From contig CAZQUE010000001.1 of NCBI GenBank assembly GCA_964596185.1, positions 1 to 64,000 of the forward strand: DNA of 64,000 nt. Reading direction: 5' to 3'. The notes beneath the pieces are model-generated. The model did no database searches and was not told the origin of the DNA. It worked only from the letters and a program-made list of their open reading frames with translations. Source of the DNA: DYKG01 sp964596185. Its GTDB lineage: Bacteria > Muiribacteriota > Ozemobacteria > Ozemobacterales > Ozemobacteraceae. Each line of letters starts with the position of its first letter. The first letter of the stretch is position 1. Positions 36,044 to 44,625 of this stretch are shown here, in pieces. A program made the position numbers and the translations under genes.

Positions 36044-38326
36044 ATGTCTCTAAGGATAAATCAGAATGTGTTATCTCTGAAAACCTACGGGACACTGTCG
36101 AACACAGCCACTAGACTTGAAAAGTCAATTGGCAAGCTGAGTACAGGCATGAGAATCAACAGTGCTGCAGATGATGCAGCCGGCCTGGCAATCAGCGAAA
36201 AAATGCGCAGACAGATTCGTGGGTTGTCTAGGGCGAAACTGAACGCCCAGGACGGGATTTCCCTGGTTCAGACTGCAGAAGGCGCGTTGAATGAAACGCA
36301 AAGCATTCTGCAGCGTATGCGTGAACTGGCTACCCAGTCAGCGAACGATACCCTGACCAGCAATGATCGTCTCGAAATTCAGAAAGAAGTAGTTCAGCTC
36401 AAAGATGAGCTGAACCGGATAGCTAACAGCACTGAATTCAATACCAAAAAGCTTCTTGATGGTAGTCAAACAGCTTTGGTGAGTTCGAATTCAAAATCGG
36501 CAAATGCTCTGGTAAACGGTTCAAATATGCCGGGCAGTGGTGATTACAATGTTAGCATCGCATTGATCCAAGGCGGAATCGCGCAAATGCAGCGCAGCCA
36601 GATTTTCACTAAAAATGATGGCAGTGGCGACCTTGCCGACGGCGTGACGCAGTTGCAGAGTATTTCGCAATTCTACGATGAAAACGGTGTCTTTGTTCTT
36701 GATACGCCGCAGATTCTAACTCTGCGTGGAAATGGCAATGAAGCGCAAATCAGTCTCGATGGTCAGATGACTCTTGATCAGTTGGCTGCAGGCATTCAAA
36801 ACGCCATGGTTAGTGACAGTGGTCTTGGAATTGAAGGCAGCAAAATTGCCACGGTTAACACTGCTCAAACTGGAATTTCTGGCGAAGGAGGCTATATCAA
36901 ACTGATCTCTGGATTTGTCGGAGATTCAGGTGAATTCAGCTTTGCTTCTGATGAAAAAGTTGTTCAAGCGCTTGGATTGTCAATTTCGCGCGAAGCAGAA
37001 AACAGCCAGGTTGAGGTCAGTTCCAAAGACCGCTTCAACAATCTCAGAACTGTTCGTCTCGACGGGAACACAGCCATGGGCTTGCTTGATGGAATCGACC
37101 TTGAGTTTAAGTCACAATCAGCACAGGTTGCCGGAACAAAAGGAATTGAGCAAGGTCTACACTTTAGTGCCGGACAGCAGTTTACCATATCTGTCAACTC
37201 TACCGATCTCGTAATCTCAATTGCAGGTGAAACGACATACGGATGGACCATGGAAGGGATTGCCAGGTCAATTAATGATCAGATATTGACTGCAATAGAT
37301 GGCGCCGATCCTGGTTTGAAGGGATTGTCAGCCTCTGTGGTAGAAGGTGAGATTCGTATAACCTACGAAAGACCGGCCTCTGTTGCGTCAACAGTACCTA
37401 ACACTATTAAAATTGTGGCGACTAATTCTGACATTATTGGGTTATCCGATGGTGATTACAGTGGCTTCGTTGACGCAAAGAAGGATACGGCCTATGCAAA
37501 ATGGGGTTTCAGTCGATACGTCATGAGTAGCGTCCACGGAATCACGGCAGCTTCGAACGTGGTTATCAGTGTTGGTGATAGTAATGGCCAGGCGACAATA
37601 TCCATTATGACAACTCTTGGCAGTGCAACTGCCACTGTTTCTGACATGGTATTGTTTTCCAGCTTTCAGGCAAATACTAACAATGCACTTGATAATGCTA
37701 CGGTTTCGATCAGAGTTGATCAGGCTGGAGCAGCAATGGCATTTACTTCTTTGAGGGTCGGGACTCTAAATGAAAACACCGGCACCAAAGACAGTATCGT
37801 CACCCTGGCGAATTTCTCAGTTGATGGCGCCGGTACTGATCCTTCGCGAGGTCTAAACGGTTTGTTCGGTCTTGAGGCTGCGACAGCCAAAGGCAGCGGT
37901 GATGCCAACTTCAAGCTACATGTCGTTGACCGGCAGGCACAGTTCCAGATCGGTGCTGATTCGGGTCAGACCATGAGTTTGAATCTGTCCAACATGTCGG
38001 CCAAGGCGTTGGGAGTCGATAACATCGACATGACCAATGTTAGAGGCGCAAACCGGGCAATGGGCATTCTAGACAAGGCTCTTGACCGAGTTTCGGCTGA
38101 GCGCGCCAAAATCGGGGCCTACCAGAACCGACTTGAACATACTGTCAGTAACATTGACAATATGTACAGCAATCTGGTGTCCGCTGAGTCGAGAATCAGA
38201 GATACCGATATAGCCATGGAAATGATCGAGTTCACAAAGCTTCAGATTATTTCGCAGGCTGGCACTGCAATGCTGGCTCAGGCTAATATGGTTCCACAGG
38301 GAGTTTTAGATCTGCTTGGCAGTTAA
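36044..38326 (+). CDS. Flagellin 5 (large)
   Basis: The protein has 760 aa, started at the ATG at 36044 because MSLRINQNVLSLKTYG aligns with the paralogues; the in-frame ATG at 36005 lies in the leader hairpin. D0/D1 are canonical. The central domain contains GLLDGIDLEFKSQSAQVAGTKGIEQGL and FKLHVVDRQAQFQIGADSGQ. It is more diverged at the C-terminus (EMIEFTKLQIISQAGTAML). It is the fourth gene of the tandem array. Confidence 0.95.
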   Translation: MSLRINQNVLSLKTYGTLSNTATRLEKSIGKLSTGMRINSAADDAAGLAISEKMRRQIRGLSRAKLNAQDGISLVQTAEGALNETQSILQRMRELATQSANDTLTSNDRLEIQKEVVQLKDELNRIANSTEFNTKKLLDGSQTALVSSNSKSANALVNGSNMPGSGDYNVSIALIQGGIAQMQRSQIFTKNDGSGDLADGVTQLQSISQFYDENGVFVLDTPQILTLRGNGNEAQISLDGQMTLDQLAAGIQNAMVSDSGLGIEGSKIATVNTAQTGISGEGGYIKLISGFVGDSGEFSFASDEKVVQALGLSISREAENSQVEVSSKDRFNNLRTVRLDGNTAMGLLDGIDLEFKSQSAQVAGTKGIEQGLHFSAGQQFTISVNSTDLVISIAGETTYGWTMEGIARSINDQILTAIDGADPGLKGLSASVVEGEIRITYERPASVASTVPNTIKIVATNSDIIGLSDGDYSGFVDAKKDTAYAKWGFSRYVMSSVHGITAASNVVISVGDSNGQATISIMTTLGSATATVSDMVLFSSFQANTNNALDNATVSIRVDQAGAAMAFTSLRVGTLNENTGTKDSIVTLANFSVDGAGTDPSRGLNGLFGLEAATAKGSGDANFKLHVVDRQAQFQIGADSGQTMSLNLSNMSAKALGVDNIDMTNVRGANRAMGILDKALDRVSAERAKIGAYQNRLEHTVSNIDNMYSNLVSAESRIRDTDIAMEMIEFTKLQIISQAGTAMLAQANMVPQGVLDLLGS

Positions 38327-38344
38327 ATAAGACTTCTTTCAAAA

Positions 38345-38374
38345 GCCGTTCCGGTTCGCCGGGGCGGTTTTTTT
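38345..38374 (+). terminator. Intrinsic terminator after flagellin 5
   Basis: The stem CCGTTCCGG / CCGGGGCGG with a TTCG tetraloop is followed by seven T. Confidence 0.92.
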
Positions 38375-38390
38375 ATTTTAGCTGCTTTGC

Positions 38391-38418
38391 TTAAGTTTTT
38401 TTAGAAAACTGCCGTTAA
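38391..38418 (+). promoter_or_regulatory. Sigma-28-type promoter of flagellin 6
   Basis: TTAAGTTT (38391-38398) and GCCGTTAA (38411-38418) each match the consensus at 7 of 8 bases. The gap after the first four bases is 16, as at flgM and flgK. Confidence 0.65.
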
Positions 38419-38515
38419 ATACTGACAGCAGAAAAATATTTCTTTCTGCAAATTACAGGAGGTGATAATTGAGACCTTTTTGACAATTGAATCGCAAAGG
38501 ATGTAAGTGAGCCTG

Positions 38516-38533
38516 TCGCGCAGGGAAGCGCGA
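38516..38533 (+). promoter_or_regulatory. CsrA-type hairpin in the flagellin 6 leader
   Basis: A perfect 6-bp stem TCGCGC/GCGCGA carries the loop AGGGAA. Confidence 0.75.
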
Positions 38534-38539
38534 AAACAA

Positions 38540-38555
38540 GATTCAAGGAGGAATC
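38540..38555 (+). promoter_or_regulatory. Shine-Dalgarno hairpin of flagellin 6
   Basis: GATTC/GAATC (5 bp) with loop AAGGAG, a variant of the ATGGAG loop. The ATG is at 38560. Confidence 0.65.
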
Positions 38556-38559
38556 AATT

Positions 38560-40824
38560 ATGTCACTTCGGGTTAATCATAATCTTACTGCTATGCAGGC
38601 CTACACTAGTATGGTCGGTGTGGCGAACAGACTTGAGAAATCGGTCGAAAGACTGAGTTCAGGCTTGAGAATCAACCGGGCTGCCGATGATGCAGCTGGA
38701 CTTACGATAAGCGAGAAGTTAAGACGACAGGTGCGTGGTCTCGCTAGAGCCACGCTAAACGCCCAGGACGGAATCTCGATGATTCAGTCTGCCGAGGGCG
38801 CGTTGAACGAAACTCACAGCATCCTTCATCGCATGCGGGAACTGGCAATTCAGTCAGCTAACGATACTCTTACGAGTAACGACCGTCTTGAGATTCAAAA
38901 AGAGGTTATCCAGCTAAAAAACGAGCTTAATCGAATTGCCTACAACACCGAGTTCAATACCAAAAAACTGCTTGATGGCAGTCAAAGTGCCATAATCAGC
39001 ACTGACACCGGTTATGTAAAGGGACTGGTGGCTGGTGCAGCAATGAAAGGTGGCGATTATTCGGTAAGCATGGCCCTGCTGGAAGGCGGGATTGCCCAGC
39101 TTCAGCGTTCACAAATCTTCAATGTTTTTGGCAATGAAGACAAGGTTGCTGATGGTACAACCATGCTTGTCAGCATCGCGCAGTTTTATGATGCTAATGG
39201 TGTTTTTATTCTAGATGAGCCTCAAGCAATCACTCTGAATGGAAACAACCGTTCGGTTGAAGTAATTCTCGATTCTTATACTACGTTGGATAATCTTGCA
39301 GCATCTCTGCAGAATGCAATTGTCGACGATGAATTCGGTCTCGACATATTAAATTCAGAAGTAAAAGTTATAAATACCGCTCAAACCAGCATGGTTGGTG
39401 ATGGCGGTTATCTTGAAGTGCTTTCAGGCTCTATTGGCGAGGCAGGTTTGATCAGCTTCGCCGGAAACCAGGATGTGATTAATGCTCTTGGTATGTCTGA
39501 TTATCGTTCTGCGGTCGACAACTTCATTGAAGTCTCTCTAACAGATGCTGACGGCAAAACTGTAACCACTCAGACAGACTGTGATCGGGTCAGTGGCTTG
39601 CTGCAGGGCATCGACATTCAATTTGCATCGCAACCAGCGCAAATTGCCAGTCAGCGTGGATTGGTTCAGGGATTGTATTTCTCGGCAAGTGACAGTTTTA
39701 CTGTTGAAGCCGGTGGGCAAAGCGTTGGCATTGTTATTGAAAACGGCTATAGAACCCTTGAGGGTGTTGCAAGAAGCATGAATATGCAGTTTTCAAATTT
39801 GATCGGTCCAACTTCGATTCCAGGAATGCATGCTTCGGTGGTAGATGACGAGATTCGTCTCTCTTATGAGCCGCCTGAAGGTGCTGGCGTTTCACAGTCG
39901 ACGGCCATAAGAATTACCAATGCTGCAATCGGTTCGGTGCTTGGCTTCAAAGATGGGCTTTATAGCGGTTTCGTTGACGGACAATTGAACAGGGACTATT
40001 TGACCTGGGGCTTCACAAAATATAACCCAGATATTGCTTCGGGCGAGACAACCGCAATAGAGGTTAGCGACGGCAACGCGGCAGTTGTGATAAACATCTG
40101 CACTGCTATAGGTACAGCGGTCGGTTCTGCCACCCTGGCAGACATGGTAGATTTCGCAACATTTCAGAGCTACGTAAACTCAGAACTGCTGAATGCTTCT
40201 GTGGCGATACGCCTTGACCAGGTCGGGCACGGCATGGCTTTCACCTCGACCCGAATCGGCAAGGAGAAAGTATCCGACTACGAATATCACGACAGCATTG
40301 TGTCAATTCAGGCGATTACTGTGACCGGGGCGCTTGTTACTGCCACGGAAACCTTGTTGAGCTACTTCGGACTTGAAGAAGGTACACGCAATGGTCGGGG
40401 TAATACCAACTTTCGCGTGCATGTCAAAGATGTCGACCCGCAATATCATATTGGTGCAAACCAATGGGAAGTTATGAAGATTTCAATGTCTGACATGTCG
40501 ACTGATGCACTCGGAGTGTCAAAACTTGATTTGACAACGGTAGAGGGCGCGGAAAGGGCCATTGGGCGGCTTGATAAGGCTATAGATAAAGTTTCTGCCG
40601 AACGTTCCAAGTTGGGTGCATTTCAAAATCGTTTGGAATATGCGATCGCGAATTTGCGAAACATGCATGGCAATGCTACTGCTTCCGAATCTCGTATTCG
40701 CGATGCTGATATTGCACAGGAGATGATAGAATTTACACGGAATCAGGTGATGAATCAGTCGGGTACGGCTATGCTGGCTCAAGCAAATAGCATTGCTTCA
40801 GGGATCCTTCAGTTATTGAGGTGA
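38560..40824 (+). CDS. Flagellin 6 (large, more diverged)
   Basis: The protein has 754 aa. The N-terminus (MSLRVNHNLTAMQAYTSMVGVANRLEKSVERL; RAADDAAGLTISEKLRRQVRG) is intermediate between flagellin 1 and flagellins 2-5. The C-terminus is EMIEFTRNQVMNQSGTAMLAQANSIASGILQLLR. The central blocks GLLQGIDIQFASQPAQIASQRGLVQGL and FRVHVKDVDPQYHIGANQWE are recognisable but diverged. It has its own sigma-28-type promoter, so its timing may differ from the other array members. Confidence 0.95.
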   Translation: MSLRVNHNLTAMQAYTSMVGVANRLEKSVERLSSGLRINRAADDAAGLTISEKLRRQVRGLARATLNAQDGISMIQSAEGALNETHSILHRMRELAIQSANDTLTSNDRLEIQKEVIQLKNELNRIAYNTEFNTKKLLDGSQSAIISTDTGYVKGLVAGAAMKGGDYSVSMALLEGGIAQLQRSQIFNVFGNEDKVADGTTMLVSIAQFYDANGVFILDEPQAITLNGNNRSVEVILDSYTTLDNLAASLQNAIVDDEFGLDILNSEVKVINTAQTSMVGDGGYLEVLSGSIGEAGLISFAGNQDVINALGMSDYRSAVDNFIEVSLTDADGKTVTTQTDCDRVSGLLQGIDIQFASQPAQIASQRGLVQGLYFSASDSFTVEAGGQSVGIVIENGYRTLEGVARSMNMQFSNLIGPTSIPGMHASVVDDEIRLSYEPPEGAGVSQSTAIRITNAAIGSVLGFKDGLYSGFVDGQLNRDYLTWGFTKYNPDIASGETTAIEVSDGNAAVVINICTAIGTAVGSATLADMVDFATFQSYVNSELLNASVAIRLDQVGHGMAFTSTRIGKEKVSDYEYHDSIVSIQAITVTGALVTATETLLSYFGLEEGTRNGRGNTNFRVHVKDVDPQYHIGANQWEVMKISMSDMSTDALGVSKLDLTTVEGAERAIGRLDKAIDKVSAERSKLGAFQNRLEYAIANLRNMHGNATASESRIRDADIAQEMIEFTRNQVMNQSGTAMLAQANSIASGILQLLR

Positions 40825-40990
40825 GAGGAATTAGCAGAAAAATAGTTTTAATTAGGCGAAAATGCTGCAAAAACGCTTGTGAGATGTTGTGATTGTCTAG
40901 AATCTCCGAAAATCAAATGTTATTAAATGGCGACTGTTGTCGATAATATTAATGTAGATAGGCGAAAGTGTAACTTTTTGACTTAAAACA

Positions 40991-41028
40991 GGCAGGGATG
41001 CCGATTATTAAAGATTCATGGAGGAATC
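40991..41028 (+). promoter_or_regulatory. Flagellin-type double-hairpin leader before a 63-codon ORF
   Basis: A short GGC/GCC stem presents the loop AGGGAT (40991-41002). After 10 bases, GATTC/GAATC encloses ATGGAG (41013-41028). The layout is the same as in the flagellin 3-6 leaders, but the ATG at 41034 does not start a flagellin. The preceding region 40825-40990 is AT-rich and holds no gene. Confidence 0.65.
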
Positions 41029-41033
41029 GAAAG

Positions 41034-41225
41034 ATGTTCGCGCTTGCTCAAGTAATGGACTCAATTGGATTTCCGGCCATTTTAGCCGCGAAGAGCTTTG
41101 CACGTCTGGCAAAGTACGAAGCTTCGCAGGAAAATTCCCAAAACAAATTGCTTTTTCATTTGGAAAAGCAGGAATTTTATATTTTAGCAGACTGTGAAAG
41201 GAGTGTGAACAGGCATGGAAATTAA
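41034..41225 (+). CDS. Small 63-aa protein with a flagellin-type leader
   Basis: The ATG at 41034 follows the GGAGG ribosome site. The peptide begins with a hydrophobic segment (MFALAQVMDSIGFPAILAAKSFARLAKY) followed by a polar, charged half. I recognise no family. The end overlaps the flaG start by 11 bases, so translation of the two is probably coupled. It could be a true small flagellar protein, the remnant of a deleted flagellin gene that kept its leader, or merely a coupling ORF. Confidence 0.5.
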   Translation: MFALAQVMDSIGFPAILAAKSFARLAKYEASQENSQNKLLFHLEKQEFYILADCERSVNRHGN

Positions 41226-41595
41226 TGGAATTGGCAGATCTGGGGTAGAAATTTTGACGCCCTCTAGTTCTACTGAAAAAGTCACCGAAACTCCTGCTCT
41301 AGAGAAAGTTGAAGGATTTCAACCTTCTGAGAAGAGTATGGTGGACTCTCAGAAAGAAAATCAGGAGAAAAATGAGGAAAAACTCAAAGAAGCGGTCGAT
41401 AAAATAAATAAGACCGCGGTAATTTTTGATCGTTCTCTGCGTTTTCAAGTTCATGAAGCAACACATAGGACTATGGTTTCAGTGGTGGACATAGTTCAAG
41501 ATAAGGTTATCAGGCAGATTCCTGAAGAGGAAGTGCTGGATCTGGTTGCAAAAATGCAGGATTACATCGGTTTGATTTTTGACAAAAAGGCCTGA
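41215..41595 (+). CDS. flaG: FlaG family flagellar protein
   Basis: The protein has 126 aa and AAAGGAG upstream of the ATG. The first half is polar and low-complexity. The C-terminal half (FDRSLRFQVHEATHRTMVSVVDIVQDKVIRQIPEEEVLDL) is the conserved FlaG domain. FlaG proteins affect filament length and are usually encoded next to fliD, as here (43 bases). The biochemical role is not well defined in the family. Confidence 0.88.
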   Translation: MEINGIGRSGVEILTPSSSTEKVTETPALEKVEGFQPSEKSMVDSQKENQEKNEEKLKEAVDKINKTAVIFDRSLRFQVHEATHRTMVSVVDIVQDKVIRQIPEEEVLDLVAKMQDYIGLIFDKKA

Positions 41596-41638
41596 AAAAG
41601 AAATACGGGCTGGTTGATCGAACCGCAGGAGGCAAAAA

Positions 41639-44617
41639 ATGGTTAGTAGTATAGACAGAAACTGGGTTGGCGGACTCTCATCAGGGCTTGATACTCAGAG
41701 TCTCATTGATAAAATGATTCAGGCTGAGAGTTTTCAGAAGTTCAGTCTGCAGCGGAAACGCAATACGATTTCTCTGCAACAAAGAATGCTGCAGGACATA
41801 AATCTGAAATTGTTCAATCTGCAGAGCAAAGCTACAGACCTAACCTTCAGCAAAACCTTCAATTCCAAGAAGATCGACGCCAGTAATGCCCGTGTGGTCG
41901 ATGCTATTGCCTCTACTGATGCCAGCATTGGCAGTCATACCGTTCATGTTAAACAATTGGCTACGGCTACCACGGTTGCTTCAAAAGGCAAACTCGCTGG
42001 TGCGCTTGAATTAGGTTATAATCTCAAATCTTCTAAGTCTATGGGTGGCTCTTCAACTACCTTGAATGCGCTTGGAGTTACCGGTGGAGATTTCAAGGTG
42101 GATATTCTCGCCGGCGGTTCAGGAACTTACAATCTTGCGCCGGGGGCGACCGGTTCCACTACGATCGCAGAACTGGTTAGCGGAATAAATACCAGCATTA
42201 ACAACAAACCTGAACTCAAAGGTAAGCTTAATGCAACTTACGATGAAAAGAACAATCGTATCAAATTCAACCTTCTTGACAGCAGCCTGAAGGTCGCGAT
42301 TAGTGATGCCGGAGCATCAGACATTATTACATCTATGTTTGAAGCTGATGGACAAATAGATCTCGACAAGAACATTCCGACTAAAGATTCTAGTCTGATG
42401 CCTATTCGTTCGGGGCTTGAAACAACTGTAGCAGACCTTGGATTTGTTCAGGATACCTTCACTATTACCAGGAGCGGTTCAGGAGCAGAAAGCTTCGATA
42501 CTTCGCTTCTGGCACCGGGTGACACCGTTGAAGATCTGATAAACGAGTTAAATCACCAGATCGACGGAAAGGCAAGTTTGGTTAAAGGTGGCATCCCAAC
42601 AGGAAATCCGGCTGACCGACTGGTTGAGTTTCGTTTTGATTCAGGAAGCGGCAAATTGCAGTTGGTTAACAAGAACTCAGGTGATAACCATTTCTTTGAA
42701 CTTGCTGATACCGGTGCTGGTACATTTACAGATGTAATTTTTGGTGCGCCAAATAAAATTTCAAGTTTTGACAAGGGTGAAAAACTCAATCAGGAAACCT
42801 TTGCCAAAGGTATTACCGCCGGAGTTTTTACCGTTGATGGCGTGCAGATTGCAGTTGATGGCGCAACCGATGATTTGCAGGGCGTCTTGTCGAGAATCAC
42901 TGCCTTAACCGACATCAATGCAGAATATGATTCGAGCAAGGATGTAATAAGATTCACCAGGAAAGATGGAAGTAGTGCGCCAATTGGTTTGGGTTCTGCG
43001 ACAGATACCAGCAACTTCTTGTCGGTGACCGGATTGATAGCTGGAAGTCAGGCTTCTGCAGCCAGGTTGGAGAGTGCTGCTGGACTGGGTAAAACGTTGG
43101 CTCAGGCTCAGAATAGCGATATTACGACTGAATTTGGAGCGGGTGCGGGTACACTCAGGGTTTTGGTGAATGGCGCTGCAACTGACATAAATTATGCTGG
43201 TAGTGAATCTCTAACCGACATTCTAGATCAGATTTCGAAAATTGAGGGCGTGGAAAATGCTTTTTACGATGCTTCATCTGGCAAAGTGGTTATAAATAGC
43301 TCAGAGAAAGGTTCTTCTGAAACCCTTGAGATCCAGGATTTGGCGGGAACACTTGGATCTAGCCTGGGCTTGACTTCTGGACCAGTCAATGGTCTGGACA
43401 CCGGTTCATCTATTGAAAGTGCTCGACCGATTTCGGACGTTAAGACCGCTGCAACTCTTGATAAGGCTGGTTTTGCAACCACGATCAAAGGTGGAACTTT
43501 CACCATTAATGGAGTTAAGTTTTTAATCAATAGTCCCAGCTCCATGACCCTTGATTCTTTGATCAATTCGATCAATACCAATGACAAGGTTGGTGTTAAG
43601 GCGCATTATGATCCTACCAATGGTCAATTTGTCTTGTCTTCGACTCAGACGGGTAATACTGCTATAGCTCTCGGTGCGGCGACGGATACAAGTAATTTCC
43701 TGTCAGCTATGGGTCTTGTTGGGGCAACACAAAATGTCGGGCAAAATGCCATTTACAGTATTGACGGAGTATATGGTGGTTCAGACCAGGTTAGTCAAAG
43801 CAATACCGTCAGCGATGCCATAGAAGGGGTTACCTTTTCATTTTACGATGTTACCGGAGCTGCAGGAGAGGTAATAAATGTTGAAGCGGATACTGAAGTA
43901 GCGCGCAAATCAATCGATGAATTCATAGAGCTTTATAATGAAGTTACTTCTACAATTTATTCTAAGCTTACTGAAGAGAGGAACTGGGATCTCAGTGCTT
44001 TGACTGACGACGAAATGTCGGCGCTGGGTGAGGCTGATTTGAGTGCCTATGAAGAAGCATTCTCGGTAGGCCTGCTTTCAGGAGATACTACCCTGAGAAG
44101 CGTTCGCTCTCAAATGCGTTTGGTTATGTCTTCTGTGGTGCCGGGTCTGGATGCGGCTCTAGATAGTCTTTCTGAAATTGGAATTTCTACCGGGGTGATT
44201 GGTTCAAGCTATCAGGACACAATGGTAGGAACCTTGCAGATAACTGATGAACAAAAACTTACCGATGCTCTGACGGATAATCCTCAGAAAGTTGCCGATC
44301 TTTTTGGTAAAGATAATGAAGATACTAATAAGATGGGCATTGCAAGAAGGCTTAAAGAAGCTTTAAATCAATTTACCAAATCTGATGGTATACTGACCAA
44401 AAGGGTTGGGCGTTCTGGCGTTGCAAATTCGAACAGTCAGCTTGATCAGCAGATCAGCACGATCAATAGTCAGATAGCCAGCCAGGAAGATCGGTTGAAG
44501 TCTCGAGAAGAGGCTTTGTTGAAACAGTTTGCAGCTCTTGAGTCGGCTATGTCTGATTATCAATCCCAGTCTCAGGCTTTTGCCAGTCAGTTGGCTCAAT
44601 TGAGCGGTGGTAACTAA
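41639..44617 (+). CDS. fliD: Large flagellar filament cap protein FliD
   Basis: The protein has 992 aa; E. coli FliD has 468. The N-terminus (VGGLSSGLDTQSLIDKMIQAE) and the helical C-terminus (QLDQQISTINSQIASQEDRLKSREEALLKQFAALESAMSDYQSQ) are canonical. At least two internal modules share GxFTVDGVQIxV and IGLGSATDTSNFLSxTGL patterns, resembling flagellin hook IN repeats. FliD caps the filament and helps flagellin fold at the tip. CAGGAGG precedes the ATG. Its enlargement matches that of the flagellins and FlgL. Confidence 0.93.
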   Translation: MVSSIDRNWVGGLSSGLDTQSLIDKMIQAESFQKFSLQRKRNTISLQQRMLQDINLKLFNLQSKATDLTFSKTFNSKKIDASNARVVDAIASTDASIGSHTVHVKQLATATTVASKGKLAGALELGYNLKSSKSMGGSSTTLNALGVTGGDFKVDILAGGSGTYNLAPGATGSTTIAELVSGINTSINNKPELKGKLNATYDEKNNRIKFNLLDSSLKVAISDAGASDIITSMFEADGQIDLDKNIPTKDSSLMPIRSGLETTVADLGFVQDTFTITRSGSGAESFDTSLLAPGDTVEDLINELNHQIDGKASLVKGGIPTGNPADRLVEFRFDSGSGKLQLVNKNSGDNHFFELADTGAGTFTDVIFGAPNKISSFDKGEKLNQETFAKGITAGVFTVDGVQIAVDGATDDLQGVLSRITALTDINAEYDSSKDVIRFTRKDGSSAPIGLGSATDTSNFLSVTGLIAGSQASAARLESAAGLGKTLAQAQNSDITTEFGAGAGTLRVLVNGAATDINYAGSESLTDILDQISKIEGVENAFYDASSGKVVINSSEKGSSETLEIQDLAGTLGSSLGLTSGPVNGLDTGSSIESARPISDVKTAATLDKAGFATTIKGGTFTINGVKFLINSPSSMTLDSLINSINTNDKVGVKAHYDPTNGQFVLSSTQTGNTAIALGAATDTSNFLSAMGLVGATQNVGQNAIYSIDGVYGGSDQVSQSNTVSDAIEGVTFSFYDVTGAAGEVINVEADTEVARKSIDEFIELYNEVTSTIYSKLTEERNWDLSALTDDEMSALGEADLSAYEEAFSVGLLSGDTTLRSVRSQMRLVMSSVVPGLDAALDSLSEIGISTGVIGSSYQDTMVGTLQITDEQKLTDALTDNPQKVADLFGKDNEDTNKMGIARRLKEALNQFTKSDGILTKRVGRSGVANSNSQLDQQISTINSQIASQEDRLKSREEALLKQFAALESAMSDYQSQSQAFASQLAQLSGGN

Positions 44618-44625
44618 TTTTTTTG

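Noticed and set aside
27353..40824. The repeated leaders and flagellin genes as a CRISPR or mobile-element array
   Set aside because: The repeats are full genes with leaders kilobases apart; there are no short regularly spaced repeats and no transposase.
40914..40946. A sigma-28 promoter before the 63-codon ORF (GTCGATAA at 40939-40946)
   Set aside because: The -10 is good, but no TAAA occurs 16 bases upstream.
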